This document shows positions 39,313 through 48,437 of a DNA stretch of 64,000 bases, piece by piece (position 1 is the first letter of the stretch; every line of letters begins with the position of its first letter). The notes beneath the pieces are model-generated. The model was not told where the DNA came from and did no database searches. It saw nothing but the letters and a program-made list of their open reading frames with translations. The position numbers and the translations under genes are program-made. Origin of the DNA: Mycolicibacterium stellerae (GTDB taxonomy: Bacteria; Actinomycetota; Actinomycetes; Mycobacteriales; Mycobacteriaceae); NCBI RefSeq assembly GCF_003719305.1, contig NZ_RARC01000020.1, forward strand, positions 1-64,000. Direction: 5' to 3'.

Positions 39313-41864
39313 TTTTCGGCCACCTTTCGGATCGTTGGCATGCCCATCGGCACAATGCGGCCGTCCCGCTTGGTGAAGGTGACGGTCGGGTCGGGTGCAT
39401 CGGGCGCGTTGACGAACGAGACGAACCGCGACAGCTTCTCGGGGTCGTCCAGCACGCCCTTCCACTCGCACGCATAGCCCGCCACGTGACGCGCCATCGC
39501 CGCCTCGAAATCCCCGGCAAGGCCGAGGGAGTCGCCGCACACCACGTCTCGAAGGTGCTCGAGGCCGCCCTCGAGCTGGTCGACCCACGGTGCGGTGCGC
39601 TGCAGTCGGTCGGCCGTGCGGATATAGAACATCAGGAAGCGGTCGATGTAGCGGATCAGCGTCTCGTCGTCGAGATCTCCGGCGAGCAACTCTGCGTGCC
39701 TGGGCGTCATGCCGCCGTTGCCGCCGACGTAGAGGTTCCATCCGTTCTCCGTGGCGATGACGCCGACGTCCTTGCTGCGGGCCTCCGCGCACTCGCGGGC
39801 GCAACCCGACACACCCATCTTGATCTTGTGCGGGGCCCGCAGCCCTCGGTAGCGGAGCTCGAGGTTGATCGCCATCTGCACCGAGTCCTGCTGCCCGTAG
39901 CGGCACCAGTCGCTGCCCACACAGCTTTTGACCGTCCGCAGCGCCTTGCCGTAGGCATGGCCGGACTCCATCCCGCCGTCGACGAGGCGGCGCCAGATCT
40001 CGGGCAGCTGATCGACCCTTGCGCCGAACATGTCGATGCGCTGTCCGCCGGTGATCTTGGTGTACAGGTTGAAATCCCGGGCAATCTCACCGATCAGGAT
40101 CAGCTGCTCGGGTGTGATGTCGCCGCCGGGCACCCGCGGCACGATCGAGTAGCTGCCGTTGCGCTGGATATTGGCCAGGAAGTGGTCGTTGCTGTCCTGC
40201 AGCGAGGCCTGCTCGCCGTCGAGAATGTGCTCCGAGCTCGTCGATGCCAGAATCGATGCGATGGCGGGTTTGCATATGTCGCAGCCCTTTCCGGTACCGA
40301 ATCGCGCGATGAGCCCGGAGAAGGTGCGGACCGATTCGGCGGGGCCTGCGGAGATGATTTCGTACAACTCCGGCCTCGACTGGCTGAAATGCTCGCACAG
40401 CGCCTTGGATTGTTCGACCCCCTCGGCCTCGAGCAACTGCTTGAGCAGCGGCACGCACGATCCGCAGGAGGTGCCCGCCTGTGTGCACTGCTTGAGTGCG
40501 GGCACATCGCAGCAGCCACCGGAGATGGCGTCGGTCAGATCACCCTTCGTGACGTTGTTGCACGAGCAGATCTGCGCGCCGATCGGCAGGGCGCCCACCC
40601 CCAATCCGGCACTGCCGCTGTCGGATCCGGCAGGCGCGATCAATGCGAGCGGATCACCGGGCAGCGGTTCGCCGACCATCGGACGCAGGATTCCGTACGC
40701 CGAGGCGTCGCCGACCAGCACTCCGCCAAGCAGTGTCTTCGCGTCGTCGGACAGCACGAGCTTCGCGTATGTCTGGTTGACGGCGTCATTGACCACCACC
40801 TCGAGGCAGTCCGGCGTGACACCCATCGCGTCGCCGAAACTCGCCACGTCGACGCCGAGCAGCTTGAGCTTCGTGGACATGTCGGCCTCGGGGAACTCCG
40901 CGGCGCCGCCGAGCAGCCGGTCCGCGACGACCTCCGCGCTGGTGTAGCCCGGGCCGACAAGCCCGTAGCAGCGGCCCTCGATCGCGGCAACCTCGCCGAT
41001 AGCGTAGATGCTGCAATCCTTTGTCGCACAGGAGAGATCGGTGAGAACACCTCCGCGCTCCGCGATCTCAAGACCGGCGTCGCGGCCCAACTCGTCACGT
41101 GGCCGCACGCCCGCCGCGAAGATCACCAGGCCGGATTCGACGACCGTCCCGTCACTCAGCGTCGCATGTAGCGACCCGCGCTCGTCTGCCTCGATCGACG
41201 ACGTCCCCACCCCGACGTGCACGTCGATGCCCAACTCGGTGACCATTCGGTTCAGCAGTGCCCCGCCGGCCTCGTCGAGTTGTTGTGCCATCAGCCGCGG
41301 AGCCATCTCGACGACGTGGGCGTGCAATCCGAACGTGCGCAACGCATTGGCGGCCTCCAGTCCCAGCAGGCCACCGCCGATCACCACACCGACCGGCGCG
41401 TGGCCTGCCGCCAGAGCGGCCATCGCGTCGGCGCGAATCGCGTCGAGGTCGTCGAGCGTGCGATAGACGTGGCAGCCCGGCAAGTCGTGGCCGGGTACCG
41501 GGGGAACGAAGGCGTACGAACCGGTCGCCAGCACGAGCGCGTCGTAGTCGACCCGCGCGCCGTCGGCGGTGATGGCAACCTTGGCCTGCCGGTCGATGGT
41601 GGTGACCTTGGCGCCAAGCCGAAGCGCTACCTGGCTGTCGCTCGCATAGTCGTTGCCTGGCAGGGCGAGGCGGGCGCGGTCCCAGTGCTCGGTGTATCCG
41701 GTGAGACCTACCCGGTCGTATGCGGCGTCGGACTCCTCGGCCAGCACGGTGATCCGCCATCGGTCCCCGGTGTCACGGGCACGCATGGCTTCGACGAACC
41801 GGTGGCCGACCATTCCGTGCCCGACCACCACGACGTGCCTGGCAGGGGCGCAATCCGAGGACAT
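39309..41864 (-). CDS. nirB: assimilatory NADH-nitrite reductase large subunit NirB
   Basis: 851 residues. Order: FAD/NADH domain (VVVVGHGMVGHRFVEAM; VIGGGLLGLEAANALR), a BFD-type [2Fe-2S] domain (CSCNNVTKGDLTDAISGGCC, then TSCGSCVPLL), then the sulfite/nitrite reductase domain with the sirohaem-[4Fe-4S] cysteines (VKSCVGSDWCRYGQ; GVSGCARECAEA). It reduces nitrite to ammonium in the cytosol. All cofactor motifs look intact. It is followed by nirD and the ANTAR gene in one transcript, and it depends on sirohaem made with the neighbouring chelatase. 41865-41939 has no clear promoter consensus. Confidence 0.95.
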   Translation of the reverse strand: MSSDCAPARHVVVVGHGMVGHRFVEAMRARDTGDRWRITVLAEESDAAYDRVGLTGYTEHWDRARLALPGNDYASDSQVALRLGAKVTTIDRQAKVAITADGARVDYDALVLATGSYAFVPPVPGHDLPGCHVYRTLDDLDAIRADAMAALAAGHAPVGVVIGGGLLGLEAANALRTFGLHAHVVEMAPRLMAQQLDEAGGALLNRMVTELGIDVHVGVGTSSIEADERGSLHATLSDGTVVESGLVIFAAGVRPRDELGRDAGLEIAERGGVLTDLSCATKDCSIYAIGEVAAIEGRCYGLVGPGYTSAEVVADRLLGGAAEFPEADMSTKLKLLGVDVASFGDAMGVTPDCLEVVVNDAVNQTYAKLVLSDDAKTLLGGVLVGDASAYGILRPMVGEPLPGDPLALIAPAGSDSGSAGLGVGALPIGAQICSCNNVTKGDLTDAISGGCCDVPALKQCTQAGTSCGSCVPLLKQLLEAEGVEQSKALCEHFSQSRPELYEIISAGPAESVRTFSGLIARFGTGKGCDICKPAIASILASTSSEHILDGEQASLQDSNDHFLANIQRNGSYSIVPRVPGGDITPEQLILIGEIARDFNLYTKITGGQRIDMFGARVDQLPEIWRRLVDGGMESGHAYGKALRTVKSCVGSDWCRYGQQDSVQMAINLELRYRGLRAPHKIKMGVSGCARECAEARSKDVGVIATENGWNLYVGGNGGMTPRHAELLAGDLDDETLIRYIDRFLMFYIRTADRLQRTAPWVDQLEGGLEHLRDVVCGDSLGLAGDFEAAMARHVAGYACEWKGVLDDPEKLSRFVSFVNAPDAPDPTVTFTKRDGRIVPMGMPTIRKVAEK

Positions 41865-41939
41865 GACGCGAGGCTAAGCAGCCGATATTGCCGCGATGTC
41901 GCCTCGTGTGACGCGCCCATCACGGTGTTCTCACCGCGG

Positions 41940-42434
41940 CTACTTCAGGCTGGTGAGGAGGTCCGACGTGTAGAACTCGCCCCGGATCTGGCCGACATCC
42001 GGCGGCCCGTCGATGAACACCCATGCGTTGGTGGCACCGGGCGCAAGAGCGTCGTGCAACACCACCGAGCCGACTCCGTTGCCGTCGGTGTACAACATGG
42101 CGCTCGCCACGCCGGGGTCGCCCGCGTTGCATTTCTGCGTCCCCGGCCGGGGACCTTGAATGAGCCGTACCTGGTACGGGGTGTTCGGACTGCCGATCAT
42201 GATGTACACGTCGGCGGTCACGGTGTTGGTGCCGCCGGTGCCGATGACCGCTGTTCCGGATGCGGTGCCGGTGGCATTGACGAAGTTGAGCTTCGTGAAA
42301 TCGCACGAGCGATACTCAGCGCCGAGCGGCACAGACCCGCCGTTGGCAGACTCGGCAGACGCCGATCCAGACCCCAACCCGATCAACCCCGGCACTACCA
42401 TAACGGCCGTTATGAAGCGCGTCAGAGTACTCAT
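41940..42434 (-). CDS. secreted protein with a CHRD-like domain
   Basis: 164 residues with a signal peptide (hydrophobic to about residue 24, cleavage after ASA-E). The mature part has a beta-rich pattern ending GPPDVGQIRGEFYTS, which resembles the C-terminal signature of CHRD domains (G-x-I-R-G-Q/E). Two cysteines (YRSCDF, TQKCNAG) may pair. The function of such secreted mycobacterial proteins is unknown. Domain call made by eye. Confidence 0.55.
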   Translation of the reverse strand: MSTLTRFITAVMVVPGLIGLGSGSASAESANGGSVPLGAEYRSCDFTKLNFVNATGTASGTAVIGTGGTNTVTADVYIMIGSPNTPYQVRLIQGPRPGTQKCNAGDPGVASAMLYTDGNGVGSVVLHDALAPGATNAWVFIDGPPDVGQIRGEFYTSDLLTSLK

Positions 42435-42481
42435 TGCGCCAGCCTATGCGACTGCCGCCCGATTTCAGGCGCCTTCTAGCT

Positions 42482-42844
42482 TCACGGCGGCGGTAGCAAT
42501 GTCGCCGTCTCGGTGACCGTGCCGGAATCGGTGGTTACCTCGGTCGTCGGCGTCGGCGGCCCGGCCACCTCGGATGTCGGCGGACCCGCCGGCGGGAAGT
42601 TCTGGTCGCTGGTCTGCGCGCTCGGCGTGGTGTACGTGGTCGTCGTCGTGGATGACGTCGTGTATGTGCTCGAGGTCGCGCTGCTCGACGGTGTGATGAA
42701 GACGTCGGGCGGATCCGACGAGTCGTCCGCGGTCCGCATCACTGCGAAGATCAGCACCACGACCAGCAGCACCGCAGCCGCGCCCGCGGCGAATATGGTG
42801 CCCGGCCGGTTGGACCAGTGCGCGGGATCGTGGTCGTGAGACAC
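42482..42844 (-). CDS. single-span membrane protein with Ser/Thr/Pro-rich outer domain
   Basis: 120 residues. A short cytosolic start (MSHDHDPAHWSNRPG), one membrane helix (about residues 16-37, FAAGAAAVLLVVVLIFAVM) and a low-complexity Ser/Thr/Pro tail (SSATSSTYTTSSTTTTTYTT) that is likely outside and possibly O-mannosylated, as is common for such tails in mycobacteria. No catalytic motif is visible. Immediately upstream of the secreted CHRD-like gene on the same strand, 47 bases apart. Confidence 0.65.
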   Translation of the reverse strand: MSHDHDPAHWSNRPGTIFAAGAAAVLLVVVLIFAVMRTADDSSDPPDVFITPSSSATSSTYTTSSTTTTTYTTPSAQTSDQNFPPAGPPTSEVAGPPTPTTEVTTDSGTVTETATLLPPP

Positions 42845-42882
42845 GCGGGAATGCTAGCCGCGAGCACCCGGGCGCCATCACG

Positions 42883-43644
42883 CTATCCCCAGCGGGCCAG
42901 GATCTCCTTGGCGTGCTCCGTTAGGGCCCACTGCAGAAAGGGGCCGAAGCTGATCCGCGCGACACCGAGCGGGCCGAAGGACGCCGGATCGTCCTGATCG
43001 GGCAGGCCGATGGCGTTCACCGGCAGCGGCAGTTCAGAAGTCAAGCGCCGCAAGGTATCCGGATCATGACGCCCGACCGGGTACAGGACGTCGGCGCCGG
43101 CGTCGGCGGCTTCCGTCAGCCGCGCCACCGCCCTGTCGACGCGGTCGGACTCGTCACCGTCGGAACGCAAGAAGAGATCGGTACGCGCGTTGAGCACCAC
43201 ATGAACGCCCGCTGCGTGCGCCGCGGCCCGAAGCGCCCCGACGAGTTCGGCGTGCTCGGCGGACGACCGGAGCCGACCGCCCTCGCCGTGCACGGTGTCC
43301 TCGATGTTCAGGCCGACCACCCCGGCGCCGAGCAGACCGTCGATGAGGCGCGTCGGCGCCTCGCCGTAGCCGGACTCGATGTCGACGGACACCGGGACAT
43401 CCACCGCATCGGTGATCTGGACGACGCGGGTGAGGAGCTCGTCAAATGTCATGCCCTCGTTGTCGGGCCTGCCGATCGAGTCGGCGACCGGATGGCTGCC
43501 GACGGTCAGCGCCGAGAACCCTGCGTCGACGGCCAGCTTCGCCGACCATGCGTCCCACACCGTCGGCAGCACCACCGGGTTGCCGGGTTGGTGCAATTCG
43601 AGCAGCGCGACCGCGCGCTGCTGAAGAACCTGCTCATCCGTCAT
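42883..43644 (-). CDS. isocitrate lyase/PEP mutase family protein
   Basis: 253 residues from the ATG at 43644; the frame stays open to 43677. TIM-barrel of the ICL/PEPM superfamily: VVLPTVWDAWSAKLAVDAGF, DIESGYGEAP with metal-binding residues, GVVGLNIEDT and LNARTDLFL. The C-type catalytic KKCGH motif of isocitrate lyase is absent, so it belongs with carboxyphosphonoenolpyruvate mutase-like or oxaloacetate-hydrolase-like enzymes of unknown substrate. Confidence 0.85.
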   Translation of the reverse strand: MTDEQVLQQRAVALLELHQPGNPVVLPTVWDAWSAKLAVDAGFSALTVGSHPVADSIGRPDNEGMTFDELLTRVVQITDAVDVPVSVDIESGYGEAPTRLIDGLLGAGVVGLNIEDTVHGEGGRLRSSAEHAELVGALRAAAHAAGVHVVLNARTDLFLRSDGDESDRVDRAVARLTEAADAGADVLYPVGRHDPDTLRRLTSELPLPVNAIGLPDQDDPASFGPLGVARISFGPFLQWALTEHAKEILARWG

Positions 43645-43752
43645 GTCCCCATCCTTGTCCGACGTGACCGGTCTCACGTTCCATCACCATGATGTAGCTA
43701 GCATCGATTGTCGTACTGTGATCCGAGACACCCTTCAGCCCAAGGAGGTCTG

Positions 43753-44055
43753 ATGTCGAGCACCACCGAATTTGCCGAACTTCACGAGTTGATCGGCGGC
43801 CTGCGCCGGTGCGTGACATCGCTGGCGTCGCGATACGGGGACACCCCGGCCATGCGTCGGATCGTCAACGACGCCGAACGCATCCTCAACGACATCGACC
43901 GACTCGATATCGACGCCGAGGAGTTGGAACTCAGCCGCGGGGTAATCAGGCAGCGGGACTCGGCGGAAAAGATCGCCATCCCGGATACCGAGTACGAGCG
44001 GGACTTCTGGCGGGACGTCGATGACGAGGGTGTCGGGGGTCACAGTAGGGGCTGA
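43753..44055 (+). CDS. small conserved protein preceding the Sdh1 operon (Rv0250c type)
   Basis: 100 residues from an ATG at 43753 with a near-perfect ribosome site (AAGGAGG, 5 bases upstream). Almost entirely helical (FAELHELIGGLRRCVTSLAS, MRRIVNDAERILNDIDRLDI-D), likely a coiled-coil or helical bundle. From memory it corresponds to Rv0250c, the gene that precedes the Sdh1 operon in mycobacteria. It lies 54 bases before the membrane anchor and is probably cotranscribed. Role unknown; an assembly or regulatory subunit is a guess. Confidence 0.75.
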   Translation: MSSTTEFAELHELIGGLRRCVTSLASRYGDTPAMRRIVNDAERILNDIDRLDIDAEELELSRGVIRQRDSAEKIAIPDTEYERDFWRDVDDEGVGGHSRG

Positions 44056-44109
44056 ATTAGGCTCTGTCGCACTGCGGGGCACGAAACTGGAGAGGCTTGG
44101 AAAACGACT

Positions 44110-44931
44110 GTGAGCGCACCCACCGCCGACCGCCAGGGCACCGGCGTCTTCTCACCGAACCGGGCAGAGATTCCCCAGCGCACGTTGCGCACGGACCGGT
44201 GGTGGCAGTCGCCGCTGATCGTCGACCTGGGTTTCGCCGCGTTCGTCATCTACGCGACGGTGCGGGCGTTCTTGCAGAACAACTATTACGTCGCCGAATA
44301 CCACTACCTGACGCCGTTCTACTCGCCGTGCATCAGCAAGGGCTGCGTCCCCGAGGCCAGCCACTTCTGGCCACAGTTCCTGCCCGACGTGTGGTGGCTG
44401 CCCTACGCCGCGGCCTCGCTGCCGTTCCTTCTGCTGTTCCGGCTGACCTGCTACTACTACCGCGGCGCCTACTACAGGTCGGTGTGGCAGTCCCCGACCG
44501 CGTGCGCGGTGGCCGAGCCGCATGCCAAGTACACCGGTGAGACCCGCTTCCCACTGATCATCCAGAACACGCATCGGTACTTCTTCTACATCGCGGGCAT
44601 CATCTCGGTGATCAACACCTACGACGCGATCGTGGCATTCCATTCGCCGTCGGGCTTCGGATTCGGTTTGGGCAACGTCATTCTCGTCGTCAACGTCGTC
44701 ATGCTGTGGGTCTACACCGTGTCCTGCCACTCCTGCCGCCACGTCGTCGGCGGGCGCCTCAAGCACTTCTCCAAACACCCGGTCCGATACTGGATGTGGA
44801 CGCAGGTGAGCCGACTGAACACCCGGCACAAGCTGTACGCGTGGATCACGCTCGGAACGCTGATGCTGACCGACTTCTACATCATGCTCGTCGCCAGCGG
44901 CACCATCTCCGATCTCAGATTCATCGGCTGA
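44110..44931 (+). CDS. succinate dehydrogenase Sdh1 membrane anchor subunit
   Basis: 273 residues from a GTG at 44110. About five membrane helices, with conserved His residues in NTHRYFFYIAGII and the motif VSCHSCRHVVGGRLKHFSKH for haem b/quinone and Cys pairs. This single large anchor, corresponding to Rv0249c, replaces the SdhC/SdhD pair of other systems and is placed in the type E or F-like class of mycobacterial complex II. It passes electrons from the Fe-S subunit to menaquinone. It heads an operon with the flavoprotein and Fe-S genes. Confidence 0.87.
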   Translation: MSAPTADRQGTGVFSPNRAEIPQRTLRTDRWWQSPLIVDLGFAAFVIYATVRAFLQNNYYVAEYHYLTPFYSPCISKGCVPEASHFWPQFLPDVWWLPYAAASLPFLLLFRLTCYYYRGAYYRSVWQSPTACAVAEPHAKYTGETRFPLIIQNTHRYFFYIAGIISVINTYDAIVAFHSPSGFGFGLGNVILVVNVVMLWVYTVSCHSCRHVVGGRLKHFSKHPVRYWMWTQVSRLNTRHKLYAWITLGTLMLTDFYIMLVASGTISDLRFIG

Positions 44932-44981
44932 TTCGTCTGGCTGACAGCCCATTTCACGACAGCCCGAGCAAGTGAGGTTTC

Positions 44982-46928
44982 ATGACATCTAGCGAGGCTC
45001 TTGCGCCGAGCGCTTCATCGCAGGTCGAAAGGCACTCCTATGACGTCGTCGTCATCGGTGCCGGCGGCGCAGGCCTGCGCGCGGTGATCGAGGCGCGTGA
45101 GCGCGGCCAGAAGGTCGCGGTCATCACCAAATCGCTGTTCGGCAAGGCCCACACGGTGATGGCCGAGGGTGGCTGCGCGGCCTCGATGGGCAACGCCAAC
45201 GCCAAGGACAACTGGCAGGTCCACTTCCGCGACACCATGCGCGGCGGGAAGTTCCTCAACAACTGGCGGATGGCCGAGCTGCACGCCAAGGAGGCGCCCG
45301 ACCGGGTGTGGGAGCTGGAGACCTACGGCGCGCTCTTCGATCGCACCAAGGACGGCCGCATCAGCCAGCGCAACTTCGGCGGCCACACCTACCCGCGGCT
45401 GGCCCACGTCGGAGACCGCACCGGCCTGGAGATCATCCGCACGCTGCAACAGAAGATCGTCTCGCTGCAGCAGGAGGACAAGGCCGAGTTCGGCGACTAC
45501 GAGGCCCGCATCAAGGTCTTCCACGAGTGCACCATCACCGACCTCATCAAGGACGGCGACCGGATCGCCGGTGCCTTCGGGTACTGGCGCGAGAACGGCA
45601 AGTTCGTTCTGTTCGAGACGCCTGCGGTGGTGCTGGCGACCGGCGGCATCGGCAAGTCCTACAAGGTGACGTCGAACTCGTGGGAGTACACCGGCGACGG
45701 GCACGCGCTTGCGCTGCGTGCCGGAGCGACCCTGATCAACATGGAGTTCGTCCAGTTCCATCCGACCGGCATGGTCTGGCCGCCGAGCGTGAAGGGCATC
45801 CTCGTCACCGAGGGCGTCCGCGGCGACGGCGGCGTGCTGAAGAACTCCGACGGCACCCGGTTCATGTTCGATTACATCCCGCCGGTGTTCAAGGGCCAGT
45901 ACGCCGAGAGCATCGACGAGGCCGACCAGTGGCTGAAGGACAACGACTCCGCGCGCCGCACGCCGGACCTGTTGCCGCGCGACGAGGTGGCTCGCGCCAT
46001 CAACTCCGAGGTGAAGGCCGGACGTAACTCGCCGCACGGCGGTGTCTTCCTCGACATCGCGTCGCGGCTGCCCGCCGAGGAGATCAAGCGCAGGCTTCCT
46101 TCGATGTACCACCAGTTCATGGAGCTGGCCGAGGTGGACATCACCAAGGAGCCGATGGAAGTCGGGCCGACGTGTCACTACGTGATGGGCGGCATCGAGG
46201 TCGAACCGGACACCGCGGCGGCGACCACGCCCGGCCTGTTCGCCGCCGGTGAGTGCGCAGGCGGAATGCACGGCTCCAACCGGCTCGGCGGCAACTCGCT
46301 GTCGGACCTACTGGTGTTCGGTCGCCGCGCCGGCCTGGGCGCCTCCGACTACGTGCGGGCGCTCGCCGAACGCCCAGCGGTGACAGAGGAAGCCGTTGAC
46401 GACGCCATCAAGCGGGCGCTGCATCCCTTCGAGGGTCCGTCGAACGGCGACGCCCCCGAAAACCCCTACACGCTGCAGTTGGACCTTCAGGACACGATGA
46501 ACAGCCTGGTCGGCATCATCCGCAAAGCCGAAGAGGTCACCGAGGCGCTTGACAAGCTGGCCGAGCTCCGAGAGCGCTACAAGCACGTCAAGGTGGAGGG
46601 CCATCGGGAGTTCAACCCCGGCTGGCACCTGGCGATCGACCTGCGCAACATGTTGCTTGTCAGCGAGTGCATCGCCCAAGCCGCGCTGACGCGCACCGAG
46701 AGCCGTGGCGGTCACACCCGCGACGACCACCCGGCGATGGAGCCCGACTGGCGCAAGACCCTGCTGGTGTGCCGCACCGAGGGCGATGCGGTCGTGCCCG
46801 AGCTGACCGTCACCAAGCAGGACCAGATTCCGGTGCGCCAGGATCTGCTCGACCTCTTCGAGCTGTCAGAACTGGAGAAGTACTTCACCGACGGCGAGCT
46901 GGCCCAGCATCCAGAACGGAGCAACTGA
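44982..46928 (+). CDS. sdhA: succinate dehydrogenase Sdh1 flavoprotein subunit
   Basis: 648 residues from the ATG at 44982. FAD-binding start (DVVVIGAGGAGLRAVIEA), the flavin-attachment region (KAHTVMAEGGCAASMGN, with the His that usually carries FAD), substrate loop (MEFVQFHPTGMVWP) and C-terminal RESRGGHTRDDHP. From memory this is Rv0248c, the Sdh1 enzyme that works mainly in succinate oxidation. The stop overlaps the start of the Fe-S gene (TGATG). Confidence 0.94.
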   Translation: MTSSEALAPSASSQVERHSYDVVVIGAGGAGLRAVIEARERGQKVAVITKSLFGKAHTVMAEGGCAASMGNANAKDNWQVHFRDTMRGGKFLNNWRMAELHAKEAPDRVWELETYGALFDRTKDGRISQRNFGGHTYPRLAHVGDRTGLEIIRTLQQKIVSLQQEDKAEFGDYEARIKVFHECTITDLIKDGDRIAGAFGYWRENGKFVLFETPAVVLATGGIGKSYKVTSNSWEYTGDGHALALRAGATLINMEFVQFHPTGMVWPPSVKGILVTEGVRGDGGVLKNSDGTRFMFDYIPPVFKGQYAESIDEADQWLKDNDSARRTPDLLPRDEVARAINSEVKAGRNSPHGGVFLDIASRLPAEEIKRRLPSMYHQFMELAEVDITKEPMEVGPTCHYVMGGIEVEPDTAAATTPGLFAAGECAGGMHGSNRLGGNSLSDLLVFGRRAGLGASDYVRALAERPAVTEEAVDDAIKRALHPFEGPSNGDAPENPYTLQLDLQDTMNSLVGIIRKAEEVTEALDKLAELRERYKHVKVEGHREFNPGWHLAIDLRNMLLVSECIAQAALTRTESRGGHTRDDHPAMEPDWRKTLLVCRTEGDAVVPELTVTKQDQIPVRQDLLDLFELSELEKYFTDGELAQHPERSN

Positions 46929-47680
46929 TGGCCTATCAGGCGAGCATGCGAGTGTGGCGCGGCGACGACGACGGCGGCGCGCTGGAGGACTACGCGGTCG
47001 AGGTCAACGAGGGCGAGGTGGTGCTCGACATCATCCACCGCCTGCAGCAGACCCAGACCCCCGACCTGGCCGTTCGATGGAACTGCAAGGCGGGCAAGTG
47101 CGGATCCTGCTCGGCGGAGATCAACGGCAGGCCGCGGCTGATGTGCATGACCCGGATGTCCACCTTCGGCGAGGACGAGACCGTCACGGTGACACCGCTG
47201 CGGACCTTCCCGATCATCCGCGACCTCGTCACCGATGTGTCGTTCAACTACGAAAAGGCCAGGGAGATCCCGTCGTTCGCGCCGCCGAAGGATCTGCAGC
47301 CCGGTGAGTACCGGATGGCTCAGGAGGACGTGAACCGCAGCCAGGAGTTCCGCAAGTGCATCGAGTGCTTCCTGTGCCAGAACACCTGCCACGTGGTGCG
47401 CGACCACGAGGAGAACAAGCAGGCGTTCTCCGGCCCGCGCTACCTGATGCGTCAGGCCGAGCTCGACATGCATCCCCTCGACACGCTGGAACGGCGCCCC
47501 GAGCAGGCGCAGGAGGACAACGGCCTCGGCTACTGCAACATCACCAAGTGCTGCACCGAGGTGTGCCCCGAGCACATCAAGATCACCGACAACGCGCTGA
47601 TCCCGATGAAGGAGCGAGCCGCCGACCGCAAGTACGACCCGGTGGTTTGGCTGGGCAACAAGTTGTTCAGGAGGAGTTGA
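46928..47680 (+). CDS. sdhB: succinate dehydrogenase Sdh1 iron-sulfur subunit
   Basis: 250 residues; the ATG at 46928 overlaps the sdhA stop. It carries all three clusters: [2Fe-2S] (CKAGKCGSCSAEING, then LMC), and the 3Fe/4Fe ligands in CIECFLCQNTCHVV and CNITKCCTEVCPEHIK. It transfers electrons from FAD to quinone at the anchor. Corresponds to Rv0247c. Intact. Confidence 0.94.
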   Translation: MAYQASMRVWRGDDDGGALEDYAVEVNEGEVVLDIIHRLQQTQTPDLAVRWNCKAGKCGSCSAEINGRPRLMCMTRMSTFGEDETVTVTPLRTFPIIRDLVTDVSFNYEKAREIPSFAPPKDLQPGEYRMAQEDVNRSQEFRKCIECFLCQNTCHVVRDHEENKQAFSGPRYLMRQAELDMHPLDTLERRPEQAQEDNGLGYCNITKCCTEVCPEHIKITDNALIPMKERAADRKYDPVVWLGNKLFRRS

Positions 47681-47730
47681 GCGCGGGTAGCCTGACGGGA
47701 GCAGCCAATCAACGACGAAAGGCAGCCACC

Positions 47731-47886
47731 GTGACGGAAACGCACAGCGTCAACGACATTCGCACCGCAATTCGCGAGTTGTCGGCGCGCGCCGACCTCG
47801 CCCGCAAAGAGGGCAGGCCCGATGACGCCGCCGAGCTCGAACGGCGCGTTCAGGGCTATCGGGACGAGCTCGCCTCGCGGCCCTAA
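47731..47886 (+). CDS. 51-residue helical protein downstream of Sdh1
   Basis: Short frame from a GTG at 47731 (GAAAGG upstream), ending in the 4-base overlap with the convergent flavin reductase. The sequence VNDIRTAIRELSARADLARK and GRPDDAAELERRVQGYRDEL is a heptad-like amphipathic helical hairpin. Placement 50 bases after sdhB suggests cotranscription. Not recognised; its codon use looks like a normal gene. Confidence 0.6.
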   Translation: MTETHSVNDIRTAIRELSARADLARKEGRPDDAAELERRVQGYRDELASRP

Positions 47887-48368
47887 CTGCCTAGCCGGCG
47901 AAACGTGCTGCGGTGGAACACGATCGGCGGCACGGCGGAATGCACCGTGATGTCGGCGACGCGCAGAATCACGATCGTGTGATCCCCTGCAGGCACCAGC
48001 TGTTCGATGGCGCTCTCCACCCAGACGCTGGTGCCCTCGATGAACACCGCACCGCTTTCACGAGACACCGTGGACAGGCCCGCGAACCGGTCGCCGGTTT
48101 TCGCCGCCAGGGTCCTTGCCGCCTCGTCGTGCGCCTCACCGAGCACGCTGATGCCGAGCCGGGGCAGGTCCTTGAGCTTGGGCCAGGTCTCCGACGTGTT
48201 CTGGACGGCGAACGAGACCAGCGGCGGATCCAGCGACACAGGGACGAAGGTGCTGGCGGCCAGTCCGATGCGGATGCCGTCCACCTCGGCGGCGATGGCG
48301 ATGACGCCCGATGGGAAATGTCCGAACGCCTCGCGTAGCGACGTCGGGCTCAGCTCGGTTGCGCTCAT
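47883..48368 (-). CDS. flavin reductase-like oxidoreductase (Rv0245 type)
   Basis: 161 residues from the ATG at 48368. Flavin reductase-like/FMN-binding split barrel: LREAFGHFPSGVIAIAAEVD, GLAASTFVPVSLDPPLVSFA (FMN phosphate/isoalloxazine contacts) and GEAHDEAARTLAAKTGDRFA. It reduces flavin with NAD(P)H for a partner monooxygenase or binds FMN itself. From memory it matches Rv0245. Convergent with the Sdh1 operon. Confidence 0.85.
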   Translation of the reverse strand: MSATELSPTSLREAFGHFPSGVIAIAAEVDGIRIGLAASTFVPVSLDPPLVSFAVQNTSETWPKLKDLPRLGISVLGEAHDEAARTLAAKTGDRFAGLSTVSRESGAVFIEGTSVWVESAIEQLVPAGDHTIVILRVADITVHSAVPPIVFHRSTFRRLGS

Positions 48369-48437
48369 ATTCCGTCCATTTTCACACGGAGCCACGCACT
48401 GTGGCCATGCACGCCTGACGGTAACCTGACGCTCGTC

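Noticed and set aside
39486..41171. 561-codon plus-strand frame inside nirB
   Set aside because: Antisense shadow of nirB; no recognisable domain, and it crosses all nirB cofactor motifs.
45015..46271. 418-codon open frame antisense to sdhA
   Set aside because: High-GC shadow frame. The plus strand encodes an intact flavoprotein with all motifs; the antisense product has shadow-type His/Arg/Val composition and no domain.
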